Made by a program: the position numbers and the translations under genes
Notes under the pieces: generated by a model
Database searches by the model: none
What the model was told of the DNA's origin: nothing
The model's input: only the letters and a program-made list of their open reading frames with translations
Assembly (NCBI GenBank): GCA_907163075.1
Contig: CAJQTY010000002.1
Location: 434,001-498,000 of the forward strand
Direction of reading: 5' to 3'
Origin: an uncultured Rhodocyclaceae bacterium
GTDB taxonomy: Bacteria; Pseudomonadota; Gammaproteobacteria; Burkholderiales; Rhodocyclaceae
Length of the DNA: 64,000 bases
Shown here: positions 34,739-45,752 of the stretch, one piece after another
Numbering within the stretch: position 1 is the stretch's first letter
How the letters are laid out: each line of letters begins with the position of its first letter

Positions 34739-37000
34739 ATGGATGAACTGACCAGCGTATATATTCAGGAAAGCCGCGAACAACTGGCGGAAATGGAGGC
34801 CGGCTTGCTGCGACTGGAGCAGAACCCGGACGATCACGACAACATCAACGGCATTTTCCGCGCCGCCCACACCATCAAGGGCGGCGCCGGCGTTGTCGAA
34901 TGCAGCTTCATCGTCACCTTCACGCACCTGGTCGAAAACCTGCTCGACTCCCTGCGCAACGGCGACATCGCGGTCAGCGCGCCGCTCGCCACGCTGCTGC
35001 TTGAATGCTGCGACCACATGGGCAGCCTGGTCGATGTACTCGCGGCGCAGCTGCCGGAACCAGCGGACGACGCGATGGCGCGCGGCAACGCGCTGACCGT
35101 GCGCCTGAAAGACATCCTCCATACCGACAAGGGTCAGAAAACCGCGGCCAACGGTGCCACGGCGAGCGGTGCCAGCCTGACCGTGCACGACGAGGTCGGC
35201 GAGGTCGAAAGCTCCGGCGGCGGCGTCGTCAATACCGACAGCTGGCACATCTCCGTGCGCTTCGGCCGCGATGTCCTGCGCGGCGGCATGGACCCGCTGT
35301 CCTTCATTCGCTACCTCGGCAGCCTGGGCGAAATCATTGGTATCGAAACCATCGCCGACGCCATTCCGGCCGCCGCCGAGATGGATCCCGAATCCTGCTA
35401 CCTGGGCTTTGAAATCCGTTTGCAGACGAAGGCGTCCAAGGCGGACATCGAGAACGTCTTCAATTTCGTGAGCGACGAATGCGAACTGCGCATCCTGCCG
35501 CCACACAGCAACGTCGCCGACTACATCCGCCTGATCAAGGAGCTCCCGGAAGACAGCATGCGCCTGGGCGAAATGCTCGTGCGCAGCGGCGCCCTGACGC
35601 AAACGGAAGTCGATCAGGGGCTGCTGACGCAACACGTTTCAGCGGCCACAGCGCAGGTCAGCGACCAGCCGCTTCCCCCGCTCGGCGAAATCCTCGTCGA
35701 GAACAAGGTGGTGCACAAGGAACTCGTTGAAGCCGCCATCGCCAAGCAAACCCAGGTCGGCGAAAAGAAGGCGCATGACGCGCAGCTGGTGCGCGTGCAT
35801 GCCGACAAGCTCGATCAGCTGATCGACCTCGTCGGCGAGCTGGTCATCGCCGGCGCCTCGGCCAACCTGCTGGCGCAAAAGAGCAAGAACGGCGACCTCG
35901 CCGAAGCCACCTCGGTACTCTCGCGTCTGGTCGAAAGCATCCGCGACTCGGCGCTGCAGCTGCGCATGGTGCAGATCGGCGACACCTTCACGCGCTTCAA
36001 CCGCGTCGTGCGCGACGTATCCAAGGATCTCGGCAAGGAAATCGAGTTGGTGATCAGCGGCGCTGAAACCGAACTCGACAAGACCGTCGTCGAAAAGATC
36101 GGCGACCCGCTCATGCACCTCGTGCGCAACTCGCTCGATCACGGCATCGAACCGGTCGCCGTCCGTCTCGAACGCGGCAAGCCAGCCTGCGGCCGCGTCT
36201 CGCTCAATGCCTTCCACGACTCGGGCATCATCGTCATCCAGGTTTCGGACGATGGCGGCGGTCTCAACCGCGAGAGGATCCGCGCCAAGGCCATCGAGCG
36301 CGAACTGATCCAGCCCGGCGACACGCTGACCGACAAGGAAATGATCAACCTCATTTTCGAGCCCGGATTCTCGACCGTCGAAAAAGTCTCCAACCTCTCC
36401 GGGCGCGGCGTCGGCATGGACGTCGTCCGCCGCAACATCCAGTCGCTGCGCGGCACCGTCGAAGTCACGTCGAGCGAAGGCCAGGGTTCGACGTTCACCA
36501 TCCGGCTGCCGCTGACGCTGGCCATCATCGACGGATTCCTGGTCGGCATCGAGAAGGCTTCCTACGTCATCCCGCTTGACTCCGTCGTCGAATGCATCGA
36601 ACACAAGAACCTGACCGGCGACCGCAACTTCCTCAACCTGCGCGGCGAGGCCCTGCCTTTCGTCCGCCTGCGCGAAATGTTCGAGACGGAAGGTGAGGTG
36701 CCGGCGCGCGAGAGCATTGTCGTCGTCCAGTTTGCCGGGCATCGCGCCGGCATCGTGGTCGACCAGTTGATGGGTGAATTCCAGACCGTCATCAAGCCGC
36801 TTGGACGCATGTTCGCCAACCTGCGCGGCATTGGCGGCTCGACCATCCTCGGCAGCGGCGAAGTGGCCCTCATCCTTGATGTCGCGGCGCTGGTGAAAAT
36901 CGTCACCCGCAAGGAGGAAGAGCGCCTGCTGCCGAACAAAAATGCGACTTCGTTTTCTTCACTTGCAAGCACGTCATCAGCACTTCAATCCGGGAGGTAA
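34739..37000 (+). CDS. cheA: Chemotaxis histidine kinase CheA with MshEN-like repeat insertion
   Basis: A 753-residue CheA. P1 (Hpt) at 1-105 has phospho-His44 (RAAHTIKGGAG). A P2-like segment lies at ~160-260. Residues 275-298 and 314-337 are two 24-residue repeats of the pattern xLGExLVxxxxxxxxxVxxxxxxQ (RLGEMLVRSGALTQ...; PLGEILVENKVVHK...). P3 dimerisation starts at ~348 (VHADKLDQLIDLVGELVIAG). The P4 kinase has HLVRNSLDHGIE (N box), SDDGGGLNRERI, FEPGFSTV and GRGVGMDVVR. P5 (CheW-like) fills ~610-735. All catalytic motifs are intact. It phosphorylates CheY and CheB. The repeat pair is not part of E. coli CheA. Confidence 0.95.
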   Translation: MDELTSVYIQESREQLAEMEAGLLRLEQNPDDHDNINGIFRAAHTIKGGAGVVECSFIVTFTHLVENLLDSLRNGDIAVSAPLATLLLECCDHMGSLVDVLAAQLPEPADDAMARGNALTVRLKDILHTDKGQKTAANGATASGASLTVHDEVGEVESSGGGVVNTDSWHISVRFGRDVLRGGMDPLSFIRYLGSLGEIIGIETIADAIPAAAEMDPESCYLGFEIRLQTKASKADIENVFNFVSDECELRILPPHSNVADYIRLIKELPEDSMRLGEMLVRSGALTQTEVDQGLLTQHVSAATAQVSDQPLPPLGEILVENKVVHKELVEAAIAKQTQVGEKKAHDAQLVRVHADKLDQLIDLVGELVIAGASANLLAQKSKNGDLAEATSVLSRLVESIRDSALQLRMVQIGDTFTRFNRVVRDVSKDLGKEIELVISGAETELDKTVVEKIGDPLMHLVRNSLDHGIEPVAVRLERGKPACGRVSLNAFHDSGIIVIQVSDDGGGLNRERIRAKAIERELIQPGDTLTDKEMINLIFEPGFSTVEKVSNLSGRGVGMDVVRRNIQSLRGTVEVTSSEGQGSTFTIRLPLTLAIIDGFLVGIEKASYVIPLDSVVECIEHKNLTGDRNFLNLRGEALPFVRLREMFETEGEVPARESIVVVQFAGHRAGIVVDQLMGEFQTVIKPLGRMFANLRGIGGSTILGSGEVALILDVAALVKIVTRKEEERLLPNKNATSFSSLASTSSALQSGR
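35561..35749 (+). other. Two MshEN/GSPII_E_N-like 24-residue motifs inside CheA
   Basis: Motif 1 (35561-35632, CheA residues 275-298) and motif 2 (35678-35749, residues 314-337) are each exactly 24 residues and separated by 15. Both have LGE-x-LV near the start and end in Gln, as in the c-di-GMP-binding MshEN motif (RLGxxLVxxGLI...L..AL..Q). Motif 1 keeps the leading Arg and the Gly after LVRS; motif 2 has Pro and Lys at those positions. Whether they bind nucleotide is untested. Confidence 0.55.
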
Positions 37001-37003
37001 GTC

Positions 37004-39433
37004 ATGTTCAAGAATCTGAAAATAGGAATGCGTCTGGGGATAGGCTTTGCCATAACCCTGGTTTTTCTCATTGCCATCGCCAGCATCAGTTATCTGCGGC
37101 TCGACGCACTTAACGACGATATCGAAAAGGTCGTCAATGACCGCTTCCCGAAGACCGTGCAGGCCAACGAAATGATCGATGCGATCAACACCATCGCCAT
37201 TCACTTGCGCGATGCCTATATGTACACGGGCGCGGAGCAGCAAAAGTCGCTTGATTCCATCCCGCCGGAACGGAAGATCGTTTTTGGCAACATTGAGAAG
37301 CTGGAAAAGTCGATCAAGAGTGATCAGGGCAAGAATCTGCTGGCGAAAATAAAGGACGCCCGCGCCGCGAACATCAGTTCGCAAGAAAAGTTCATCGAAT
37401 TTCTCAAGGCTGACAGGAAGGCCGACATCGTCGCGCTGATGCAGGGTGAACTGCGCAAGACTCAGGCCGAATACATAGCAAGCGTCCACGCGCTGCTCGC
37501 CTTCCAGACCGACGAGATGGAAAAGGCAGGCAAGGCGGCCGACGAGTCGGTGGGATCAGCCGAGCGCATGATAGTGATCCTTGGCGGTCTTGCCGCGCTG
37601 ATTTCCGTGCTCTTTGGCTGGATCATCACGCGCGGCATCACTGTTCCCGTGAATGCCGTGGTTGATGCGGCCAGGAAGATGGCCACCGGCGATTTCAACT
37701 TCAAGCTGGAGAATGACGCCAGGGACGAGGTCGGCGAGGTGGTTCGCGCCGTCGCCTCGGTACAGCGTGCAGTGCAGTCGATGACCGCCGACGCCGCCAT
37801 GCTCTCCACCGCGGCGGCCGAAGGCAAGCTCGCCACGCGGGCCGATGCGTCCAAGCACCAGGGCGACTTCCAGAAGGTGGTGACCGGAGTCAACAACACC
37901 CTCGACGCCGTGATCGGCCCCCTGAACGTTACCGCCAGGTATGTTGACGACATTTCGAAGGGAGTCATTCCGCCGATCATCACCGACAACTACAACGGCG
38001 ACTTCAACATCATCAAGACCAATCTGAACAACATGGTCAAGATGATGAGCGAACTGCTCGCGCAGACCGACATCATCATCAAGGGCGCGGCCGACGGCGA
38101 ACTCGACAAGCGCGCCAACGCCGAACTTTTCGTCGGCGGCTGGAACAAGCTCGTCACCGGCGTCAACGAGGCGATCACCAACATCGTAAACCCGATGAAC
38201 GTCACCGCCGACTACGTCGACAAGGTCGCCAAGGGCATCATCCCGCCGGTCATCACCACCGAGTACAAGGGCCAGTACAACGTTATCAAGGTCAACCTCA
38301 ACAACATGGTCAAGATGATGAGCGAACTGCTTGCGCAGACCGATATCCTGATCAAGGGCGCAGCGGCCGGCGAACTCGACAAGCGCGCCAGTGCCGAGCT
38401 CTTCGTCGGCGGATGGAACCAGCTGGTCACAGGGGTCAATAACATCCTGAACAATGTGGTGCCACCGATCCAGGACGTGCAGCGCGTGATGGCGGCGATG
38501 GAACAGGGCGACATGACGCAGACCATCACCAAGCCGTATCAGGGAGAGTTCGCGCTCCTCAAGGACGCAATCAACAACACGATCGCCAAGCTGGTCGAGA
38601 CGGTCACCCAGATCAATACGGCGGCCGATGCGCTGACCAATGCCGCGAGCCAGGTTTCGGCCACCGCGCAGTCGCTTTCGCAGTCGTCGAGTGAGCAGGC
38701 GGCGTCGGTCGAGGAAACGACATCGAGCATGGAGCAGATGACGGCGTCGATCTCGCAGAATACGGAAAACGCCAAGGTCACCGACGGCATGGCGTCGAAA
38801 TCGGCCAAGGAGGCGGCCGAGGGCGGCGAGGCGGTGAGCCGGACGGTCGACGACATGAAGAGTATCGCCGGCAAGATCGGCATCATCGATGACATCGCCT
38901 ACCAGACGAATCTCCTGGCGCTCAATGCGGCGATCGAGGCGGCACGCGCCGGCGATCACGGCAAGGGCTTTGCGGTAGTCGCCGCCGAGGTGCGCAAGCT
39001 GGCCGAGCGCTCACAGATCGCGGCGCAGGAGATCGGTAATCTGGCGTCGTCTTCGGTGAAGCAGGCCGAACGCGCCGGGGCCTTGCTGACCGAGATGGTG
39101 CCGTCGATCCGCAAAACGTCCGATCTGGTTCAGGAGATTGCGTCGGCCAGCCAGGAGCAAAGTTCGGGCGTGGCTCAGATCAATGGCGCCATGGGCCAGC
39201 TCAATCAGACGACGCAGCAGAATGCGTCGGCCTCCGAGGAACTCGCCGCTACCGCCGAGGAACTCGGCGCCCAGGCCAACGAGTTGCAGCAGACGATGAC
39301 CTTCTTCCGGCTCGATGACGGTGCGCGCAGCGCCCGCAAGTTCGCGGCGCCGCCGCGCAGTGTGGCCAAAGCCCCGGCCAGTGCGCGTATGCCGGCCGGG
39401 CCGGTCAATGAAGGCGATTTCGAGCGCTATTAA
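37004..39433 (+). CDS. Methyl-accepting chemotaxis protein with HAMP-like repeat array
   Basis: An 809-residue receptor. TM1 at ~10-30, a four-helix-bundle-like periplasmic domain at ~31-185 ([21 protein letters not shown]), TM2 at ~187-210 and a HAMP at ~210-265 ([22 protein letters not shown]) are followed by an array of HAMP-like units to ~520. Two of these (308-398 and 399-489) are near-identical 91-residue copies. The signalling hairpin is [23 protein letters not shown], and the C-terminus ends NEGDFERY. Arrays of HAMP modules occur in soluble and membrane receptors, where they relay conformational change. The gene is 3 nt after cheA and 9 nt before cheW. Confidence 0.93.
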   Translation: MFKNLKIGMRLGIGFAITLVFLIAIASISYLRLDALNDDIEKVVNDRFPKTVQANEMIDAINTIAIHLRDAYMYTGAEQQKSLDSIPPERKIVFGNIEKLEKSIKSDQGKNLLAKIKDARAANISSQEKFIEFLKADRKADIVALMQGELRKTQAEYIASVHALLAFQTDEMEKAGKAADESVGSAERMIVILGGLAALISVLFGWIITRGITVPVNAVVDAARKMATGDFNFKLENDARDEVGEVVRAVASVQRAVQSMTADAAMLSTAAAEGKLATRADASKHQGDFQKVVTGVNNTLDAVIGPLNVTARYVDDISKGVIPPIITDNYNGDFNIIKTNLNNMVKMMSELLAQTDIIIKGAADGELDKRANAELFVGGWNKLVTGVNEAITNIVNPMNVTADYVDKVAKGIIPPVITTEYKGQYNVIKVNLNNMVKMMSELLAQTDILIKGAAAGELDKRASAELFVGGWNQLVTGVNNILNNVVPPIQDVQRVMAAMEQGDMTQTITKPYQGEFALLKDAINNTIAKLVETVTQINTAADALTNAASQVSATAQSLSQSSSEQAASVEETTSSMEQMTASISQNTENAKVTDGMASKSAKEAAEGGEAVSRTVDDMKSIAGKIGIIDDIAYQTNLLALNAAIEAARAGDHGKGFAVVAAEVRKLAERSQIAAQEIGNLASSSVKQAERAGALLTEMVPSIRKTSDLVQEIASASQEQSSGVAQINGAMGQLNQTTQQNASASEELAATAEELGAQANELQQTMTFFRLDDGARSARKFAAPPRSVAKAPASARMPAGPVNEGDFERY
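37925..38470 (+). repeat. Tandem 273-bp (91-codon) intragenic repeat
   Basis: Copy 1 is 37925-38197 and copy 2 38198-38470. Shared protein landmarks are [33 protein letters not shown] and LVTGVN. DNA identity is high over most of the length (for example AACATGGTCAAGATGATGAG in both). Diverged partial units precede ([14 protein letters not shown]) and follow ([17 protein letters not shown]). The copies are a likely recombination hotspot able to change the HAMP-array length in frame. Confidence 0.9.
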
Positions 39434-39442
39434 GGAGCCATC

Positions 39443-40012
39443 ATGGGACAACTCGTGCACGCCCAGGGCGGGGGAGCCGCGGTCAAGGTCGACGAAGCGC
39501 CTTCCCAGTACCTGACCTTCGCGCTCGGCGGCGAGATGTTCGCCGTCGGCATTCTCAACGTGAAGGAAATTATCGAATACGGCAATCTGACCGAGATTCC
39601 GATGATGCCGACTTTCATCCGCGGGGTGATCAACCTGCGCGGCAGCGTGGTGCCGGTCATCGATCTGTCGGCGCGCTTCGGCGGCAAGCCGGCCGAGCTG
39701 GGTCGACGTACCTGTATCGTGATCGTCGAGGTGACCGATGAACTGGAGGATCAGATCAGCCGCCACGATATCGGGATCATGGTCGATGCGGTTTCGGAGG
39801 TGCTCGATATCCCGAACAGCGAGATCGAGCCGCCGCCCGCCTTCGGCGCCCGCATCCGCGCCGATTTCATCTTCGGCATGGGCAAGGTCAACGGCAAGTT
39901 CGTCATCATTCTCAACATCAACAAGGTGCTGTCGGTCGAGGAAATCGCCATGCTTACGGGGACGGAAAACGTCTCGCCGGAATCGCTCGCCGGCACCGGC
40001 AACATCCAGTAG
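39443..40012 (+). CDS. cheW: Chemotaxis coupling protein CheW
   Basis: A 189-residue CheW. The CheW fold begins after a ~15-residue N-terminal lead: YLTFALGGEMFAVGILNVKEIIEYGNLTEIP, then FIRGVINLRGSVVPVIDLSARFG, IGIMVDAVSEVLDIP and FIFGMGKVNGKFVIILNINKVLS. It tethers CheA to receptors in the signalling array. AAGGAG precedes the ATG by 6 nt. It closes the core chemotaxis transcript that starts at cheY. The 194-bp gap to the next gene has no clear feature. Confidence 0.95.
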   Translation: MGQLVHAQGGGAAVKVDEAPSQYLTFALGGEMFAVGILNVKEIIEYGNLTEIPMMPTFIRGVINLRGSVVPVIDLSARFGGKPAELGRRTCIVIVEVTDELEDQISRHDIGIMVDAVSEVLDIPNSEIEPPPAFGARIRADFIFGMGKVNGKFVIILNINKVLSVEEIAMLTGTENVSPESLAGTGNIQ

Positions 40013-40206
40013 GCAGGCGCCACCGACAGGTCATTGCGGACTATAGACTATGAACCAGCTCAGTAAACGACGAGGTTCACACGGCATCGTCCGGATTCCA
40101 GCTCGATGACGCGGCTGCAGAATATGGAAACCCGCCCTAAGTTCTGGATATCAGTCGACAAGGCGCGCTGGATAACGCCGGACGCCGGATATCGCTGGAG
40201 AAGCGC

Positions 40207-41436
40207 ATGACACAGGCTTCTTCAGTCCTGGCTCCCGAACCACGACGTTCGGCGACGCTCGCGGAGTCCGGCATACGCTATTCATCTGTCTGGACGTCCG
40301 GCACATCGACCACCGGCGCCACACACCCGTATTCTCCGTTCCGCGACAATGGTGACAACACCATTCTCATTGTTGACGATCTCCCCGAGAACCTGAGCGT
40401 TCTCGGCGAACTGCTGCAAAGTGCCGGCTATCGGGTCAAGGTGGCTAACGCCGGCCGTGTTGCGCTACATCTTGCCGCACAGGAGCCACGACCGTCGTTG
40501 ATCCTGCTCGACATCATGATGCCGGAAATGGACGGCCACGAAGTCTTGCGGCAATTGCACAGCAATGTCGACACCCGTGACGTCCCGGTCATTTTTCTCA
40601 CGGCGATGAGCGCCGACGAAGACGAGCAGCGCGCCTTCGATGACGGCATCGCCGATTACATCATCAAACCGATCAAGCCGGCCGTCGTCCTCGCGCGCGT
40701 GCGCAACCAGCTGCTCGTGAGGAAGGCGCGGCACTTTCTGCAGGATCAGAACCAGGGACTTGAAGCCGAAATCGGACGCCGCATGCACGAGAACGAGCTG
40801 ATCCAGACGGTCAGCATGTGCGCCCTGGCCCATCTCGCCGAAACGCGCGACAGCGAGACCGGGAACCACCTCCAGCGCACGCAGAGTTACGTCCGCCTGC
40901 TGGCGATCCGGCTGGCGCATCATCCGCGTTTTGCCGCGCTGCTCGACAACAAGTATATCGAGACACTGACGCGTTCCGCTCCCTTGCACGACATCGGCAA
41001 AGTCGGCGTTCCCGACCACATCCTGCTCAAGCCGGGCAAGCACACGCCGGAGGAGTGGGAGATCATGAAGACCCATACTTTGCTGGGCAGCGAGGCCATT
41101 TCTCTGGCCGAACGCGACATCGACGCCTCGGTCGAGTTTCTGACACCCGCCAAGGAAATCGTGCGCTGGCATCACGAGCGCTGGGATGGCGGCGGCTACC
41201 CTGACGGCCTGGCTGGCGAGGCGATCCCGCTCTCGGCCCGCCTCATGGCGCTGGCCGACGTGTTCGATGCGCTCATCTCGAAGCGGGTCTACAAGGACGC
41301 GTTGCCATTTGATGCGGTCAGACGAATCATCAGCGAAGAACGCGGCCGCCAGTTCGACCCGGACATTACCGACACCTTTCTCGCCGGATGCGAGGAATTC
41401 GAAGCGATCGCACTGCATTTGGGACTTGAGAGCTGA
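40207..41436 (+). CDS. Response regulator with HD-GYP phosphodiesterase output
   Basis: A 409-residue RpfG-like protein. A ~50-residue Ser/Thr-rich N-terminus precedes the receiver (TILIVDDLPENLSVL; phospho-Asp in LILLDIMMPEMDG; IIKPIKP) at ~55-170. The HD-GYP domain is at ~195-400 with ETGNHLQRTQSYVR, LHDIGKVGVPDHILLKPG and WHHERWDGGGYPDGLAG intact, so c-di-GMP hydrolysis is predicted. GGAG lies 8 nt before the ATG. It is followed after 35 nt by the hybrid kinase, its likely phosphodonor, and sits directly downstream of cheW. Confidence 0.93.
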   Translation: MTQASSVLAPEPRRSATLAESGIRYSSVWTSGTSTTGATHPYSPFRDNGDNTILIVDDLPENLSVLGELLQSAGYRVKVANAGRVALHLAAQEPRPSLILLDIMMPEMDGHEVLRQLHSNVDTRDVPVIFLTAMSADEDEQRAFDDGIADYIIKPIKPAVVLARVRNQLLVRKARHFLQDQNQGLEAEIGRRMHENELIQTVSMCALAHLAETRDSETGNHLQRTQSYVRLLAIRLAHHPRFAALLDNKYIETLTRSAPLHDIGKVGVPDHILLKPGKHTPEEWEIMKTHTLLGSEAISLAERDIDASVEFLTPAKEIVRWHHERWDGGGYPDGLAGEAIPLSARLMALADVFDALISKRVYKDALPFDAVRRIISEERGRQFDPDITDTFLAGCEEFEAIALHLGLES

Positions 41437-41471
41437 GCGGCATTGTATGAAACTGCCGCATACCGCGGAGC

Positions 41472-44400
41472 ATGAAAGGCGACGCATCGTCCCCCATCGC
41501 CCGCGCTGTTAAGAGGCCATCCCGAGTGCGCTCATACCCCGATTCAATCCGCTCCCGCCTAGCTCGAACTCCGCTGCTCTATGCCGTCTTTGCCGGCTTG
41601 CTGTTTTTTGTACCCCTGGTCGGAGGCCTCTATGTCAAACTGGCAATTCCGCAGATGGAGCAGCAGGCGTTCGGCCATCTCACCGCCATTGCGCAGTTGA
41701 ACGGCGAGCAAATCGAGAACTGGATATCCGAGCGTGAAGCCGATCTCCGGGTCCTGACAACCCGGTCCGGCTTTCTCGACCGCGTCGTGCAATTGCAGGA
41801 ACGCAACGATCCGCGGGTGCGCGAACAAATCGCCGACTCGCTGAGCGTCATTCGCAAAGCCTATCACTACAAATCGATATACGTGCTCGACACCGAGCAC
41901 AAAACGCTGATCCACGACGGCGGGGAAAACGACGTCGCCAGCGAAGCCAGGGCGCTGCTCATCGAGAATGCGTCCGGTTCATCGCCACAGCATAGCGAAA
42001 TATCCACCGACGGCGAAGGCGAGCCGGTCATTTACTTCGTCGCCCCGATGATCCGGTCGGCCGGCGAAGCGCGGGTCAATCTCGGTTTCGTCGTCATTTG
42101 TGCCAGCCTCAAGCAGCACGTCTTCCCGCGTCTACAGCAATGGCTGACCCCCAGTCCCAGCGGTGAAACCCTTCTCGTGCGGCGCGACCAGGACAACGTT
42201 GTCTATCTCAGCGAACTGCGCCACCGCAAGGATGCTCCGGCTAGTTTGCGCATTCCGTTGAGCCGGACCGAATTGCCCGCCGTCCGGGCCGTGCTCGAGA
42301 ATTCCGTCGGCACGATATCCGGAGCGGATTATCGCCAGGTTCCGGTTCTTGCCGCCTACCGTCCGGTCGCCGGAACCTCCTGGCATCTGCTCGCCAAGAT
42401 CGATCGCGCGGAGGTGCTGGCTCCGATGTGGCGAACGATGCTGTGGATCGGGCTGATCGCCTTGGCGGCAGTGATGACCATCATGGGCGCATTGCTCGTT
42501 CTGTGGCGTCAGCGCGAGCAGAGCCAGCAATTTTCCCTGCTGGCGGAACAGGCCCGGGCCGACCAGCTGCTGCAAAACTTCTTCACCCTGCCCTTCATCG
42601 GCATGGTCATCATTTCGGCAAAAACACGCCGGGTAATGCGATGCAACGACCAAACCTGCATTCTCACCGGATATTCGCGCGAAGAGCTGCTTCAGAAATC
42701 CTTCAAGGATATTGCGCACCCGGAGGACTTCAAGCAGGCCGCCGCCGAAGTCGGGAAAATCACCCGTGGCGAAACCGACACCGTGGCCTTTGAACAACGC
42801 ATGATCCGCAATGACGGCTCGATCCTCTTCATCAATTGCGAGATGAAAGCAGTACGCACGGCCAACGGCGAACTCGACTACCTGCTGTGCACGGCACAGG
42901 ACATCACGCCGCGCAAGATGCATGAAATGGCGATGAATGTCGCCAATGCCCAGCTGCAGAGCAACCAGCTCGAACTCAAGTCGCAGAACGAGTGCCTGCT
43001 GCAGACCGAAGCCGCGTTGCGCAGCAGCGTCGAACGCTACGAAGCCGTCACCCGCTCATCCAACGATGCGATTGTCAATTCCGACAGCAAGGGCATCATC
43101 GTCGCCTGGAACCCCGCTGCCGAGAAAATGTTCGGCTATTCCAGCGCCGAGATTCTCGGCCAGCCGCTTGAGATATTGATGCCGCAACGCAACCGCGGAA
43201 GCCATCCGGCGCATCTGAGAAACGCCGTGTCAAACTGTCGGCAGGTGCTCGGCAGAATGGTCGAACTCGTCGGAGTGCGCAAGGACGGCGGCGAATTCGA
43301 TGTCGACATTTCGCTCTCGCGCTGGGAGGTGGCCGACGGTGTCTACTTCACCGCCACGATGCGCGACATCACGCAACGCAAGAAGACCGAGCAAAGCCTG
43401 CGCATGCTTTCGGAAGCGGTGCGGCAAAGCCCGGAGGCCATCGTCATCACCGATACCGTGCCGCGCATCGAGTATGTCAACGAAGCCTTTGTGTCGCACA
43501 CCGGCTACAGCGCGGACGAGGTGATTGGCCAGAATCCGCGCATCCTCAATTCCGGCAAGACAGCGCCCGAGGCTTACCAGGCCATGTGGGAGGCGCTCGT
43601 GCGCGGCGAATCCTGGAAGGGCGAATTCCACAACCGGCGCAAAGACGGCAGCCTGTTCACCGAATTCGCCACGGTGGCCCCGATCCGGCAGGCGGACGGG
43701 AGCATTACGCACTACGTGGCGGTCAAGGAGGATGTCACCGAGAAGAAGCGTCTCGGCGCCGAGCTCGACAACCACCGCTTCCGTCTTGAAGAACTGGTCC
43801 AGCAGCGCACGGCGGAACTGGCCACGGCCAGCGTGCAAGCCGAAGCCGCCAGCGTCGCCAAGAGCGCTTTCCTGGCCAATATGAGCCATGAAATCCGCAC
43901 GCCGATGAACGCCATCGTCGGACTGACCCATCTGCTGCGCAACAGCGAACCGACGCCCAGGCAGCTTGACCGGCTCGACAAGATCGAAACTGCGGCGGCG
44001 CACCTGTTGGAGCTGATCAACAACATCCTGGATCTTTCCAAGATCGAGGCCGACAAGATGGAACTCGAGGAAAGCGACTTCAGCCTGAATTCCGTTCTTG
44101 ACAACGTCGCCTCGATAATAAGCAGTCAGGCGCGCGAGAAGCGCCTGTCGATCGTCATCGATCTGAACGGCACCCCGCTCTGGCTGCGCGGCGACGTCAC
44201 CCGTTTACGCCAGGCATTGCTCAACTACGCCGTTAACGCCGTCAAGTTTACCGAACAGGGCGGAATCACGCTGCGTGCCCGCCTGATCGAGGAAAACGAG
44301 GCCGGACTTCTGGTACGCTTCGAGACGGAGGATACCGGCATCGGCATTGCCGCGGACAAACTGCCCGACCTGTTCAAGACCTTCGAGCAAGCCGATACCT

Positions 44401-45695
44401 CGACCACGCGCAAGTACGGTGGCACCGGACTGGGACTGGCGATCACGCTGAAACTGGCGGAACTGATGGGCGGCGAAGTCGGCGTGGTCAGCGAACTCCG
44501 GCGCGGCAGCACCTTCTGGCTGACCGCCCGACTCAAGCGCGGCGTCGGCATCATGCCGCACGACGGCCACAAAAAAGCCGCGCGTCTTGACGACGAGTTG
44601 CGGTGGAACCACGCCGGCGCAAAAATCCTGGTGGCCGACGACGTGGAAGTGAATCTGGAGGTGGCGCAGTTGCTTTTGCACAGCGTCGGTTTGCAGGTCG
44701 ATTCCGCCAGGAACGGGCGGGAAGCCGTAGACATGGCACGAATCGCCGACTACGACCTGATCCTGATGGATATCCAGATGCCGGAAATGAACGGTCTCGA
44801 AGCCACGCGCGCCATCCGCGGCCTGTCCGGCCGATCAGGCACGCCGATCCTGGCGATGACGGCCAATGCCTTCGAAGAAGACCGGATCAACTGCCTTGAT
44901 GCAGGAATGAACGATTTCGTCGCCAAGCCGGTCGACCCGGACACGCTCTATGCCGCGCTGTTGAAGTGGCTGCCCCCGGCGCAAGCTGCGCAGGATGGCA
45001 GGCCCGCTGAAACGCCTGTCGATCACGACGCACGATCGGCACCGCCGCGCGACCAACCGGTGCCGCGAGCGCCGGAACCCGCCTCCCTGAAGCGGCGGCT
45101 GGCGGGCATTTCCGGCCTCGATGTCGAAAGCGGGCTGGCGCGGGTTCGCGGGAATGAAGAAAAGTTCGCAACGGTCATCGACCTCTATCTGCGCGGACAC
45201 GAATTCGCTATCGAGAAGATATCCGCTGCGCTCGACTCTGACGACATGTGCCTGGTCGAACAACTGACTCACGCCCTGAAGGGGTCGACCGGGCTGATCG
45301 GCGCAAGCGACGTATCCAGTCTGGCAAGCGCGCTGCTCGCATTGATCCGCCAGAATGCCGAACGGGCAGAAATAAACACGGCTTATGCCGCGCTGGTCCC
45401 GCGCCTGCGCCTGCTCAACGAAGGCTTGAAGCACGCCCGGAACAGCGCCGGCAGCCCGCCACCGGAGCGCACAGCCGACAAGGATCGCTGCCAGCTGGTG
45501 CTGTCGCACCTCGAACGCCTGCTTGAAGACGGCGACATGGAGGCCAGCGCACTGGCCCGCGCGGAATCGCCGCTGCTGCGGTCGACACTCGGCGAGACCG
45601 GCCTGGCGCTGCTCTCGGCGATCAAGTCTTTTGATTATGAACAGGCGCTCGTTCACTTGCATCAGGCAAGAAGCAGCCTGGAGCCGGCAGAATAG
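41472..45695 (+). CDS. Hybrid sensor histidine kinase (dCache-like, three PAS, HK, REC, Hpt)
   Basis: A 1407-residue tripartite phosphorelay kinase. TM1 at ~35-55; double-Cache-like periplasmic sensor ~56-315; TM2 ~318-342; PAS ~370-485, ~520-640 and ~645-770. HisKA has His806 ([10 protein letters not shown]). HATPase_c is at ~905-1025 ([34 protein letters not shown]). The receiver is ~1055-1175 with Asp1100 ([13 protein letters not shown]). The C-terminal Hpt has His1267 ([11 protein letters not shown]). The three phosphorylation sites fit a His-Asp-His relay to a separate regulator, most simply the adjacent HD-GYP or FixJ-type protein. A GTG at 41526 is an alternative start with a better-spaced GAGG. 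Confidence 0.93.
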   Translation: MKGDASSPIARAVKRPSRVRSYPDSIRSRLARTPLLYAVFAGLLFFVPLVGGLYVKLAIPQMEQQAFGHLTAIAQLNGEQIENWISEREADLRVLTTRSGFLDRVVQLQERNDPRVREQIADSLSVIRKAYHYKSIYVLDTEHKTLIHDGGENDVASEARALLIENASGSSPQHSEISTDGEGEPVIYFVAPMIRSAGEARVNLGFVVICASLKQHVFPRLQQWLTPSPSGETLLVRRDQDNVVYLSELRHRKDAPASLRIPLSRTELPAVRAVLENSVGTISGADYRQVPVLAAYRPVAGTSWHLLAKIDRAEVLAPMWRTMLWIGLIALAAVMTIMGALLVLWRQREQSQQFSLLAEQARADQLLQNFFTLPFIGMVIISAKTRRVMRCNDQTCILTGYSREELLQKSFKDIAHPEDFKQAAAEVGKITRGETDTVAFEQRMIRNDGSILFINCEMKAVRTANGELDYLLCTAQDITPRKMHEMAMNVANAQLQSNQLELKSQNECLLQTEAALRSSVERYEAVTRSSNDAIVNSDSKGIIVAWNPAAEKMFGYSSAEILGQPLEILMPQRNRGSHPAHLRNAVSNCRQVLGRMVELVGVRKDGGEFDVDISLSRWEVADGVYFTATMRDITQRKKTEQSLRMLSEAVRQSPEAIVITDTVPRIEYVNEAFVSHTGYSADEVIGQNPRILNSGKTAPEAYQAMWEALVRGESWKGEFHNRRKDGSLFTEFATVAPIRQADGSITHYVAVKEDVTEKKRLGAELDNHRFRLEELVQQRTAELATASVQAEAASVAKSAFLANMSHEIRTPMNAIVGLTHLLRNSEPTPRQLDRLDKIETAAAHLLELINNILDLSKIEADKMELEESDFSLNSVLDNVASIISSQAREKRLSIVIDLNGTPLWLRGDVTRLRQALLNYAVNAVKFTEQGGITLRARLIEENEAGLLVRFETEDTGIGIAADKLPDLFKTFEQADTSTTRKYGGTGLGLAITLKLAELMGGEVGVVSELRRGSTFWLTARLKRGVGIMPHDGHKKAARLDDELRWNHAGAKILVADDVEVNLEVAQLLLHSVGLQVDSARNGREAVDMARIADYDLILMDIQMPEMNGLEATRAIRGLSGRSGTPILAMTANAFEEDRINCLDAGMNDFVAKPVDPDTLYAALLKWLPPAQAAQDGRPAETPVDHDARSAPPRDQPVPRAPEPASLKRRLAGISGLDVESGLARVRGNEEKFATVIDLYLRGHEFAIEKISAALDSDDMCLVEQLTHALKGSTGLIGASDVSSLASALLALIRQNAERAEINTAYAALVPRLRLLNEGLKHARNSAGSPPPERTADKDRCQLVLSHLERLLEDGDMEASALARAESPLLRSTLGETGLALLSAIKSFDYEQALVHLHQARSSLEPAE

Positions 45696-45752
45696 TTCCG
45701 CGCGGAACACGGATTGCGCAAACCGGCCGCAAAAGCGCCGCCGGGTGCCGCT

